64,000 nucleotides of DNA from Dicaeum eximium (taxonomy: Eukaryota; Chordata; Aves; Passeriformes; Dicaeidae). The notes below the pieces were generated by a model. The model had not been told where the DNA came from. It searched no databases and worked only from the letters and a program-made list of their open reading frames with translations. Each line of letters starts with the position of its first letter. Positions within the stretch are counted from its first letter, which is position 1. The stretch is from positions 62,430 through 126,429 of the forward strand of contig VWZP01009941.1 of NCBI GenBank assembly GCA_013396995.1, written 5' to 3'. Positions 53,881-64,000 of this stretch are shown here, one piece after another. The translations under genes and the position numbers were made by a program.

Positions 53881-56800
53881 AATAATAAAAATAGTTTAGG
53901 CCGTTCCTAGAACTACAGAACTCAGTATTTGAAACCTGCTTTAGCTCTAGAATTTCCTTCTGGCCACTGGAAAGCTTAGGGATTTCCCACCCTCTGACTG
54001 CAAAACTGGAAATTAGTGTCTAGGTTTTCACCTCATGTTGCTAGGATTATACATTTCCCAGTTAACCCTGAAACCTGAGATGTTTCATTATTGACTAAAG
54101 TTTGTGTTTTCAAGGATATAAAATGACAACTTTTCAGGCTCCTCCCATCACCCAAGACTCCAGCACTCCCATGTATTACTGCCTGAATGTGAATTTTCTC
54201 CCTTTACACAATTTTTAGATGTTGTTGGCAGAAAAACTGCTGGCCCCTCATGAGAAACAAATGAAGAGGAATATAAGAAAAACAAGTTTTATTTAGGCAA
54301 TTGTCTCAAATATGTAGGTTTCATGATAAATTCTAAATAATTAGCAAAATGTTGAGAAAATGGATTAAAGACAGCTGAATTCAGAAGAAAAACTTTGGTA
54401 TATCATGAAAGAGAGCTCACAGAAACTATGCATTTTGTTAAGAAAACTGCAATCTGAAATAAAAATGAAAAATCTGAATCACAAATTCAGATGCTTGAAG
54501 CTTCATTGTGAAAACCTTTGCAGTTTCCATCGGGTCTCAAATTAATTGAAGGGACAGTTGTCTGTGCAGGAAATATAGAGAAAAGGAGACCACACAATGG
54601 AGTGTGTCATCAGATCCTGCACAGCAAACATGTCAAAGAGCCAGAAAAGTTAAAGCATCCTTTTGACAAAGAAAAAAAAAAGGAAAATTAATTGTTCTGC
54701 TTAATTCCATACCATGTTTGAGGATTCAACCTGTAGAAAAGAAAATGTGGAAAACCTGAAAAAACAGAACACTGTAAAAAGAAAGAAGACCAAACTGTCC
54801 CCTCCCCCTAAAGCCCCCCAAACACAAAGAATAATTTTTCTTACTGGGGAGATAATGAAATAATTTTGCCTTGACCTTTTCCTCATCACTCAGACACAAT
54901 AGCAATAGCTGCTAGAAATAAACCTTAGATGCTCTTCAGCTTTGCTCTACCAAAGCATATTTATTTTAACTCAGGAAGGCTAGTGGTGAAAGAAGTTGGG
55001 GGATATTTTATTTACACAATGATAAATTAACCTATGGATCATTTCTCTAAGGGTAGCTCTAGGAATGACTAGGATGCAGGGGGATACAGATGGACTTTTT
55101 GACCTCTTTTGTTAAAGCTGCCTCCATGGCATTTGTTGGGCTTTTTCAAAGCTAAAAGGTTGGAGGACACAAAGCTTTATTCTCACATTTTTGTCTTGAG
55201 GCTAGAAAAGCTTCTGCATTCATGCCCTAGCAATGTTTGCCTCCAGTAAATCTGAAGTATGCTGGGCAGCTGTGGAAGGAGGGAGAAAAACAAAAAAGCC
55301 TTGTGTCTAAAACATTTGTGTTTGTGTGCATCCTACCCTGTACAGCTGGTCTGACTCAGCTCTGAGAAGATGCTGTGCAGCTGTTTCTCTGGAGCAATAC
55401 CTGTGGGCAAACAACAGCAGAGTCCAACATCTATGTGCATCTTCCTGATCTCCAGAGTTCATTTTGTCCCTGCTCTGTCATCTTTAATCATGAAGCATTA
55501 GGATTTTCCTACTGGATATTCATGCACATATGTTCAGAACTTACAGGGACAATCAGCCATTGTTCCAGTTTTCCTATTGATGTTTTTCTTGCAAATCAGA
55601 GCCCAGGGACTGGCCACAAGCCCAAATCCCATCTTTTCAAAACTGATTACTTCTTTGCTGGGACACTGTTTGCTCTACTGCAATTGTCTAAGACTGGGTT
55701 TGGCTGGTGTAAACCTACTTCATCTCTTCTGGAAGCAAAGGCAGGATTTACCCTATGTATTGTACAGCTCTGGCAAGTCAAAGCAGATGAAATGCTCCCC
55801 CTGCTCTGGGGTAACTCTGCTGCTGGCTAGAAAAAGTGGCCCCAAGTCCAAAGTGGCAGTAGCAGCTTGAGGAAGCTCACAGAAGGGGGATCTAGAGACT
55901 AAACCCTCTCATTCCAGCTCTGATGAGCTCATTCAGCTGGAAAGGCAAAATAAAACAAAATATGCATGCATTCCTGTCTGAATATGGGACCACAAGGCAG
56001 CTAGGCACTGAGATACCATGCAAATGGAAATAATTAAGTACTGGAACAGAATAGCAGAGATATCAGTAGGAACTACAAAAAGGAAATTTTTGAGAAAAAA
56101 TGAATGGCTCTCCAATGGCCTGAGATTTGCTGTTCTAAAATAATGAAACAATTCCCACAGAATAAATGGAATTAACACTAACGTAGAGTGGAATAGCGGT
56201 AAAATATTTTGCATGCTCGAGAGTTACAAAATGTCTAAGGTAATCAATTTTTAAATGGTTGTAATGTAGGGAAAGAAAACCTTGTGGTAAATAAACTTTG
56301 GGAGGAAGAGCAGCAGAACCCAACTGGCTCCATGGCAGTAGGATATGGCCATGACCCATTTCAAGCTGAAAACCATATGGCTCAGAAAAAAGTGGAAATA
56401 AATGACCAAGTCATTAGGATCCCAATGGGGCATGCAGCAATCTCAAATGGCAGCTGATCTCCCACAGTTTTACCCACTGATGTTGTCCACTGCTGGGAAT
56501 AAGTCAACACTGTGGCTGTGCCACGTTGTGCCTGCCTGCACCTTTCACACACGGGCGTGTGCATACACATGCACACACGTGCACATTTTAATAGACACAT
56601 GTCTATTAACGAGGAACTCTAGGCATACTGTGAATTCCAGAGGTTTTTATGAAGATTCATATCAGAAAGGAAACAGGGATGAAACATCACAGGAAGCTCA
56701 TTGCTGTGCAGGAATGGAGAATAGCAGTTGGGAACTCTGTTTGCCAGGCACACCCCCAGAAGACCTCTGCCTCTCCCCATCCCACATGGCAAGGTGAGAG

Positions 56801-57984
56801 ACAAATAATACCAGCTCCTTTTGCCTTTCCAAAGAACATTATGATAGCTGTTTTAGTCAGATTATGACACTGTTCTTGTACTTGTAAGGATTGTCTTTCT
56901 AACAAGGCAAGACAGGTCAAAAGAAATTAATAGCCAAGATAACTTATCAGCCTGAAATAAATAAAGCAGTGGATAATGTTTGCAATACATTACAATCTAC
57001 AACTGATAAAGGAGTCTAACGCCAAATAGGGGTTTAAAAGGAAGCTGATACTGGAAATATCTACCCTCTAAATTCTCTTTTTGAGCATATGACTGGGTCA
57101 CAGTTGTTGTTTGTAGCTGTTGCTGCTGAAGCCAGTGCTGCCACTCAAGCCTAGAGTAAGGACATTACTCACCCAGCACAGCCCAGCCTCTCCATGAGAT
57201 CCAAAAAAGGCTCAGATGAGATCCAAAAGCCTCATCCACATCCTCATACAATGGGGACCATGTTTTAATTCTGTGATACCTTAGTACCAGTAACCCATGG
57301 GTGAGAGTATATTACAAAGATCTCCCTTGCCCACATGGCTGCTTTTGTGTTCTTCCCAGGACCCTTCATCTTAACACTGCAGACAGCTCCATCATTGTGT
57401 GTTTGTCTTTGTAACTCTCCAGACACCCATATTCCTGTTTTGTGCTTGTTTCAAAATGTCATAGTGGCTCCTTCCTTGTGATTGTGACACCAAAATAATT
57501 TTACTAGTTCTGCCTAAATTCCCTTGGGAACCTGTTTTGGTAAGGTACAAATCATGTGTGCATTAAGTTATATGCAACATTCATACTCCCCTAAGCCTCT
57601 TGGAAGTTGCCTCTGGAGCTTGAAGGCAAGAGCTGAAGCATTTCAAGAGGTGAAGATCAGGCATGAGCCATTCCTACTAATTAGAAGCTATCCCAGGTGA
57701 TGTGTTTTCATGTTAGTCATTTTCAGGATCCTAACTTGCCTCCATTAATGTCACAGGAGCTAAACTTTGCATTCTAAGTAAAGAGCTAGACAACTAGAAA
57801 TGTAAATGCCACAAGATCTGATTTCCATTGCTGAAGATTGTCATGGGAGCTTGGTTTCACAAGCTGTGTTTTAGTGAAAGGGGTCTGAAGTGCCAGTGTA
57901 ATTTCTACCGCTTTTCAAAACCTTGGCTCTCCACTAGTCCTATGAGTTTTTAATCCATTTGGCAAAATCAGTGATGTACATATA
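53881..57984. other. Non-coding flanking DNA
   Basis: No gene or repeat family is recognised. The 151-codon plus-strand open frame at 55375-55830 overlaps another frame and shows no domain. Confidence 0.5.
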
Positions 57985-58230
57985 TGACCTGGTTTCACCT
58001 GGGATAGAGTTAATTTCTTCTCAGCAGCTGGTAGTGTGCTGTGTTTTTGGATTTAGTACAAGAATAATGTTGATAACACACCTATGTTCGGGGTTTTTTT
58101 ATTAAACTGCTCTTATCTCAACATAAATGTTTTAGTTTTATTCTCCTCCCTATTCCACTGGGCTAAGAGTGGGGGAGGTGAGCAAGTGGCTGTGTGGTGC
58201 TTAGTTGCCAGCTGGGCTTAAACCATGACA
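57985..58230 (+). mobile_element. Shortened solo LTR of an avian endogenous retrovirus
   Basis: The 246 bases begin TG and end CA (ending TTAAACCATGACA). They match, from memory, both ends of a common avian ERV LTR. The left half carries the 'gggatagagttaattt' and 'ttggatttagta..agaataatgttgataacac' segments. The right half has ATTAAA (58101-58106), 'ctcttatctcaac' and a G-rich block before 'gtgtggtgcttagttgcca'. The middle of the usual LTR seems to be missing at about 58085-58100. No internal retroviral sequence and no clear target-site duplication is seen. It lies about 250 bases past the predicted AQP4 3' end and points the opposite way. Confidence 0.75.
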
Positions 58231-58477
58231 GCATACCAGCATAATTTTTGCTAAAACTGGTTTAGCTCATTTCCTTAAAAATGTTAAATCTTTTGCACCA
58301 GCAGCTCTCTTCTCTGATGAATATTTTCCACATTAAATCATTCATTCTCTGTTGCATACATTTCCTTAGACACGTCCTATGGGTTGCATTCAGGGTTTTT
58401 CCTTATATTTCAGTCCCAAGCTTTACGACCACGAAATGTTTCCAATGATCACAAGACCCTTTTTTTTTTTTTTTTTT
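58231..58477. other. Spacer between the LTR and the AQP4 3' end
   Basis: AT-rich non-coding sequence with an 18-base T run at 58460-58477 (A run on the AQP4 strand). Nothing else is recognised. Confidence 0.6.
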
Positions 58478-58491
58478 AACACATGTTTATT
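58478..58491 (-). terminator. Candidate distal poly(A) signal of AQP4
   Basis: On the minus strand AATAAA (58491-58486) is followed after 8 bases by a genomic run of 18 A (58477-58460). Its distance from the stop fits a full-length AQP4 transcript. The adjacent genomic A run makes the exact cleavage site ambiguous, and would let oligo-dT prime internally on any longer transcript. Confidence 0.5.
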
Positions 58492-60983
58492 TGCAACAGT
58501 AGTGTGAGATATTGTAGAATACATGTGGGAACCAGATAATCATGTATTATTTAATAGTGAATTTTTTCAGTAGATTATTCCAAATATTACGTATGGAACT
58601 TTTAAGTCCTATTACATTAGTTCTGGTATCATGGTGACTAAGCACTTAAACAATAAGCAGTCTTGTGGAAAAATCCACATATACAGTTTGCTTTACCTCA
58701 TTTGTCCTAAATTTCAGACTGCAACAGGATGATTGAGATCATGTAAGTGTGTTGGGTAACAAATACTTCAGTCTCTATTTACATATTGTCTCTTTAGAAA
58801 GTCCTTGAGAAACTCAGATACACACAGGCTGAAATGAGATACAAAAAATTGTGCATGGTGTTTTCACCTCTCACCTTGAAAAGAAAGACTCACAATGTAA
58901 ATTCTCACATATTTTAATAAGATTAAAAATATTGGATGGTGTATAATATCCTGAATGTGTTACACAGCTGGCAGATAAGATGTTTCAGAGCACAGCAGCA
59001 GCTGCTCTGCCATCAAACACTAGAAAGGTAGATGGCCATCTAGCTTTCTAAGCACATACTGTGGTAATTACTAATAATCAGAAATAAAGCACATTTTGAA
59101 AAGCTGATATGCAAATACATGTCACAAGCCTAAACACAACATGAGATGAATCTCACTCCTACTTCCACTGAAAGGTGGAACACTTCAACAGAAGGGTTAT
59201 CATGACAACTTGAATCCTGCAGGGTTTCTTCATTTTTTTCTTTTTTTCCTGAGAATAATTAGAATTTGGGTGATGAACTCCTCAAGAGTACACACAATCT
59301 AAAAGGTATTTGTGTACTTCAATGGAATCACCCTTGGCTTCCATGCTTTTTTTCTGAAACCCATTGACTTAATATTATGAAGATGCTTGTTAAAGTGCAA
59401 GTATAGCATTGCAAACAATCACACCATCATGGAGGAGTGAGACTCATCCAATGTTTTGGGGCCCCTAAATGATGACAGACTTGTCAGTCTTCCTGTGATA
59501 TCCATCCACCAGCATAAACAAAAATATTTCCCACCAAAACCAAGAAATGTTTTAAGAGGACATCAAGTATGTTATGAGGTGCAATGCAGAGCTGATGAGC
59601 TTTAGAACACAAATCTCACTCAAACAGTATCAAAATAAATGTTTTTAAAAAATACTAAAGCAAAAGTATCTTGAATCCATAAAAAGGTCATGCTAGTCTA
59701 TTATTTAACCAAGTATGACTATTGTACAGGGATGACACCATTGCAAGACAGCTGAGAGGAGCACGTATCCCTGTGCTAACCCAAGTCCTAATAGATGCTG
59801 AAGAGTGATGTTCCCTTAGATGAATGTGATGGGGCAGAATCACCTGTGGTTACAGCCACTGCTAAGGATTTACTTTAGGGTGGGTCATAAACTTCAAGTT
59901 GAATGCATCTTCTTCCAAAATTAAGTATATTGCTGTAAGCCTTGGATTTTAGAAAAAACACGGTGAAGTGTATGAGAGAAGCCATCAGGCCCCAAAAAAG
60001 CTCAGGATCATTTCCACTGTAGTCAATGACAAACTCCTCCACGACTTTTAATCTGTGGGATCTGGAGGAGACCTAACACACATTGCTTACCTGCTAATAT
60101 CTAATGGCATGGCATCAACCTTTACTGTCTGGTGGCCTCTATTTTAGCATCCCTTCTTTTCCCTGATCTTTTCAGAAGTGTCAGGATCTTATCCTCAGTA
60201 AGGAGTTCTGCTGGTTCTGGGGCTGGTTCTGAGTGTTTGCCACAGTTCATTAATACAGAGTGTTTTAGGAAAAGGTCCCTCCTAACAGAGGTGGCTGGTG
60301 CTATGCTCACATTATGCTCACCTCAGCAGCAGAATCAGGCTGGGTGAGGAAAAGACACATCAAGCCATTTGTGTAAAGGGCCCTTAAACATAAAACAAAA
60401 CACAGGTTATTTAAATAACACAGTACCATGCAAAATTCACAAATTAAGGAGTGTCTTTAAGTACAAAAAATACAAACCTTTGCTTAAAAATCCAGCAATT
60501 CTGTGTATTACTCTTTAGCTTTTTTAAGCCATGCAAAAGGCTTAACCAAAATGTCCCTTTAACAAATACAGATTGGAAGTGTGTAAAAAAAAAGCCCAAC
60601 TAACTGCCTAGACTAATCCCCCAACAAGTTTTGATCTTTCTCATTGAATCTCTTTATCATGGTATTTATCCATCTGAGCAGAGGTCTAACACCACAACTG
60701 TGCTGCCCTTCCCTTGGGAGACTTAGTCCTTGCTGTGGGAAGGAGCTCTTATCTGCAATTTGACATTGTCCACTGCAGGTCCCCAGACACATTGCTCAAC
60801 TGCAAATGCATGAAAGAGTCATGAATCTCATGCTCAGTGCTGGGAACTGGCATCACTCTAACAGGGATCAAGACAAGAAAATGGGAAACTTGAATAAGGA
60901 CATGCTGGGACTATACAAGGCTGCAAGCTGGGATACTAGAATTGCCCTTGCATCATAGTGCACAGATTTGAGGGTTGTAGTGG

Positions 60984-60989
60984 TTTATT
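60984..60989 (-). terminator. Candidate internal poly(A) signal in the AQP4 3' UTR
   Basis: A minus-strand AATAAA about 1.6 kb after the stop. Only the hexamer supports it; use is unknown. Confidence 0.2.
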
Positions 60990-62311
60990 ATCTCATTAGA
61001 AAGATCTAATTCCCCATAATAAAGATTGCATGTAGAGTATGTCAATGAACAGATGAGGCTAATACAGCCCACAGTCAGGACTAATACTTTTTTTCCTCTC
61101 TTATTGCTAAATAAGCAGGGATAGCTTTTCAATTTAAAAATAAAAACTATATAATTACAGTAATAATACCATGCTCCTGACTGCTCTGCAGCTGCATATT
61201 GTAAAACTCAAAGCCACTGATCAGAAACAAAAGCAGTAAGTCAGTACCAGCTTTACAGAAATATTCTGCTGGGGTGATTATGTCTGGCAAAAACCTCTAT
61301 AGGGGAAAGACTGTTATATGTTTACCAAACATATTACCTTTCCTTTTGCCCCTAAAACACCCTGCAAGCACTTGAGCCTTTTTCTAACAACAGATAAAGA
61401 AACCTTTGCCGGAGGTGTAGTTTATGACTATATGAACACTGGAACAAGCAGGGAACCTGTTCAAATAGTTAGGCATCAGTTACAACAAAAAGCCAGAAGC
61501 AGTCATATTTTTATCATCTATTATAAAAAAATATTTCCCAATCAGTGTCTCAACACAGTTAAAAGTTAAAACCCCTCTACATTACTAATAAATTAAAAAA
61601 ACACTATCTCTAACCATCTCGTAAGAAAATAGGTAAGTAATTTAAACCTTTAGTTTACATAAATTAGCACAGAAATGTGTATTCAAACAAGTGCACTGAA
61701 AACAGATATGCCTCCTTTTCTTCTGATATCTCTTATTTCAGTTATTAAGTAACAGGAAAGCCTTTATATTCTTTGCATGACCTTGAGAGTCTGCTAACAC
61801 TAAATGGTCAATAGTCAAACCCCAGGAGAATGTTTCACCAGACAGACAATGACAAGAGGGAGCATGAAGTACAATCAACTGCTTTGCAGCCTTATTACTG
61901 TACACTTCAACATTCCATTTCAGCATATTTACTCTTGGGGATGAAGGTAATGTATTTATATGGCAAATCACATGAATGAAATTTGATGGTTTGATAGAAT
62001 TTTTTCTTAAAAGCCTGTTAAAGTATAATTTTTTCAGAGGTAGTCTGTGAGGCAAAAGTGATGTACATGAGTGGAAACAATACTCCTTTGCTTGACTGTG
62101 GATAAAACTCTTAAATAGTGCTGGTGCTGTCTCTAAACCTTGCAGAGAACGCTTAATGGCTAAGATGTAGTAATTGGAGCTGACAACAGCCAATTAAGTG
62201 TCAGAAGAACAATCTGATAAGTAGGTCTTCATGTCTATAGGCATTTCCTGATATGTCTTAACTGTCAATCTGAATGTTACACATCTCTATCTTTATCTCA
62301 TTATTGACTGC

Positions 62312-62317
62312 TTTATT
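62312..62317 (-). terminator. Candidate proximal poly(A) signal of AQP4
   Basis: A minus-strand AATAAA about 300 bases past the AQP4 stop. It would give a short 3' UTR isoform. Only the hexamer supports it. Confidence 0.3.
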
Positions 62318-62533
62318 AAAGGAGAATGCTTTCATCTCTTTTTTTGACTTTGGGGTTGCTCCAGAAAGAAGGAAAGGAAAATACTAGGAACAAGTTCTAA
62401 ATCTGGAATAATAGATGGGGAATCCTAATTACAGCAAAGTCCTAATCTTCCAACTGAGCAGGTGTATGGTTTGGCGACACCACTCCATGCAGCTGCTCAC
62501 ACCATACCTTACAAGAAGTGGAAGATGCTCAGT

Positions 62534-62623
62534 CTAGAGGAGGTCTGTTTCTTTAATGGGTGGAAGGATATCTGTGGACGTGCTAGCAGGCTGCTCTCTG
62601 CTTTCAGTGCTTCTTGCTAGTCA
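62534..62623 (-). CDS. AQP4: Predicted stop-codon readthrough extension of AQP4 (AQP4ex tail)
   Basis: Seen directly: the AQP4 stop TGA (62623-62621) is followed at once by CTA-G, the strongest known vertebrate readthrough context. The frame then stays open for 28 sense codons (62620-62537) and ends at TAG (62536-62534). With one amino acid inserted at the stop, the tail would be 29 residues, the published length of the mammalian AQP4ex extension. It begins Leu-Ala-Arg-Ser-Thr-Glu-Ser-Arg, is rich in Ser and Thr (8 of 28), has a Pro-Pro-Ile-Lys segment and ends Asp-Leu-Leu. Reading through would bury the Ser-Ser-Val PDZ ligand. In mammals the extended form directs perivascular anchoring through the syntrophin complex. 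Use of this extension in birds is inferred from sequence, not shown. Confidence 0.8.
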
Positions 62624-62899
62624 TACGGAAGACAACACCTCGCTGGACGGATCTCTTCCCTTCTTGTCCTCGCCCCGGTCGATATCAATCACATGAACTA
62701 TGCCAGGCTTCAGGATCAGGTCATCGGTCTCCACGTGGCTCCTGCTGTCGTCCACCTCGATGTACTTGCCCTTGGAGGGCTGGGCAGCCTTACCAAAGAC
62801 GTCTTTGAAGCGGCGCTTGAGTTCCACGTCTGGGCAATAGACGTACTCATACAGAGCGCCGGCAAGGACTGCTCCCATTATTGGTCCCACCCAGTACAC
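62621..62899 (-). CDS. AQP4: Aquaporin-4, last coding exon (partial gene, C-terminal 92 residues)
   Basis: AQP4 is the water channel of astrocyte end-feet and other plasma membranes. This is its final coding exon, read on the minus strand from a CAG acceptor at 62902-62900. It opens in phase 0 with Val-Tyr-Trp-Val-Gly-Pro. The 92 residues match the known size of the last AQP4 exon (exons of 127, 55, 27 and 92 residues in human). Residues 1-21 are the sixth transmembrane helix. Then come the basic cytosolic stretch Lys28-Arg-Arg-Phe, a Tyr46-Ile-Glu-Val tyrosine sorting motif, an acidic/leucine signal Glu57-Thr-Asp-Asp-Leu-Ile-Leu, and the PDZ ligand Ser-Ser-Val that binds syntrophin. The NPA pore motifs are on earlier exons outside the window. 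The residue aligned with the human PKA site Ser276 is Lys here (residue 45); the equivalents of Ser285 and Thr289 are kept. The stop is TGA at 62623-62621, in a readthrough context. No frameshift or internal stop is present. Identity is very secure. Confidence 0.97.
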   Translation of the reverse strand: MYWVGPIMGAVLAGALYEYVYCPDVELKRRFKDVFGKAAQPSKGKYIEVDDSRSHVETDDLILKPGIVHVIDIDRGEDKKGRDPSSEVLSSV

Positions 62900-64000
62900 C
62901 TGCAAAAAAAGAGGTGGGAAAAACCCCAGGCATTAAGCTTTTAAATTAACAGTGATAAGAAGACTGACAAACAGGCCCACTTCTTCAAAGTGAAATAATT
63001 TTGTCAAATTTTATTGATCTATCTCTTTACAGGAGGCCTCTTCTAAACTTTTCATTGCTCATTGCCAGCTGTAAACCTCAAATATGGACTCTTTGCAAGA
63101 AGACACACAAAGGAAACATAGCTGTAGAAAAGTGGTTTTCTTTCTGCATTTTGAACCAAGATGACAATGAACTTTCAAGGAAAAAAAAACCTTTCTAGTG
63201 TACACAGAAACAGTTCTGCTTCGGTATTTCAGACTTACATTTCCAAAATATTTCAAATTTGGCATTTAATCCTACAGAATACAACAGGCGGTCAACCACA
63301 AGTCTGAAAAGCTAATTCAAATAAGCAAATACAATGGGCATAACACAACTTTGTAGGTACCTATCTATTTCATCATGACAGGCAGCAGTGCAGTAACATT
63401 AGTAGGTGCCAAAGCCCACAGGCTCCTGTTGATGGTATGCCAATGTCACTGCTCTGGAGGAGGAGAAAAGGCTGTCTTTCCAAGTGGCCAGGACAGTAAC
63501 TAAGCTTCTCCTGCAAGCTTCTCAATGGTGCATTTGTTTATTGTTTATAGCTTTAGTTATAAATTACAGGCTTCCTCAGAGTATGGATAATTAATCTTGT
63601 GAAAAACTACAGCAGTTTTTCATATGAACAGGCCATTCACTGATAACTGGGTAAATCTGCCTCAATAGGATAACTCTTGGGAACAAAGTTACACATGGTA
63701 TCATGTTTGCAGAATTGAAGCCTTAGGGCCTGAAGACAATGCTATTTCTATTCTTAGTTGCAGTGGGAGCAATGTGGGCTTTATACTTTAAAAATCAAGA
63801 AAATCCTTATATGCACTGTAATATGCAGCTCTTCCAGTTAGCCCTAGAAGTGATTTCTCTCTCTATAATTAGGTGAGGCTGAGCTGTGATCCATCTCTCC
63901 CTTATAAAATATGATTTTTTTTTAAGTTGGATTGTTGGATGCTATAAAAATTTACTGCATCATTCACAGCCTGCTTAAAAAATTGTTTCCTGAACAACTG
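62900..64000 (-). other. AQP4: AQP4 last intron, 3' part
   Basis: The minus strand ends in a T7 pyrimidine run followed by GCAG (acceptor AG at 62901-62900), directly before the first codon of the last exon. The intron runs off the window end; no donor and no upstream AQP4 exon was found up to 64000. The remaining sequence is AT-rich, and I see no repeat or gene in it. Confidence 0.9.

Larger units (their letters stand above)
58478..62620 (-). other. AQP4: AQP4 3' untranslated region (inferred extent, about 4.1 kb)
   Basis: Sequence downstream of the AQP4 stop holds no other recognisable gene. Minus-strand AATAAA hexamers occur at 62317-62312, 60989-60984 and 58491-58486. The last gives a 3' UTR of about 4.1 kb, close to the roughly 4 kb UTR of mammalian AQP4 mRNAs, so it is preferred as the distal end. 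The first lies about 300 bases after the stop and could give a short isoform. A chance open frame of about 150 codons at 62193-61738 lies inside the UTR and shows no domain. The left boundary is an inference, and the first 87 bases double as the readthrough tail. Confidence 0.65.

Noticed and set aside
55375..55830. 151-codon plus-strand open frame
   Set aside because: It overlaps another frame, shows no domain, and has no splice or promoter context.
61738..62193. 151-codon open frame on the AQP4 strand inside the 3' UTR
   Set aside because: It has no domain, is separated from the AQP4 stop, and has UTR-like AT-rich composition; chance is more likely than a downstream ORF.

Overview
This is a vertebrate nuclear window, almost certainly from a bird. 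It carries several CR1 LINE fragments with avian-type 3' ends, at least two stretches that look like avian endogenous-retrovirus LTRs, and the last coding exon of a vertebrate gene with a splice acceptor and a long 3' UTR. No species can be named from the sequence; a songbird would fit the LTR content, but that is a weak inference.

Only one protein-coding gene is supported: aquaporin-4 (AQP4), on the minus strand at the right edge. The window holds the end of its last intron (62900-64000) and its last coding exon (62621-62899, 92 residues ending in the PDZ ligand Ser-Ser-Val). It also holds a 3' UTR that probably runs to about 58478. The earlier AQP4 exons lie beyond base 64000. The stop codon sits in the readthrough context TGA-CTA-G. 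It is followed in frame by 28 sense codons before TAG, which predicts the same 29-residue extended isoform (AQP4ex) known in mammals. This is the most interesting biological signal here.

The other 57 kb is AT-rich, non-coding flanking DNA downstream of AQP4. In other amniotes the neighbour on this side is KCTD1, so this is probably the KCTD1-AQP4 intergenic region; no KCTD1 exon was recognised. From left to right it holds: a CpG-dense patch (4706-4990) that looks like a regulatory element; a CR1 scrap (7755); paired T tracts (12532-12617); a second, smaller CpG patch (12845-12993); and a decayed antisense CR1 reverse-transcriptase fragment (18855-19510). Next come an AT-rich repeat/palindrome cluster (22503-22616), a GC-rich stretch (24310-24720), and two CR1 3' ends (26780 and 27385). 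The second CR1 runs into an uninterrupted 134-copy ATTCT array followed by 11 copies of ATTCC (27811-28535). Further right are AT/CA microsatellites (33479, 36341, 53695), an antisense CR1 (40461), a minus-strand LTR with TATA box and poly(A) signal (48480-49129), and a shortened plus-strand LTR (57985-58230) just beyond the AQP4 3' end. The many short open frames in this region show no recognisable domain, codon pattern or splice framing and are not annotated as genes.
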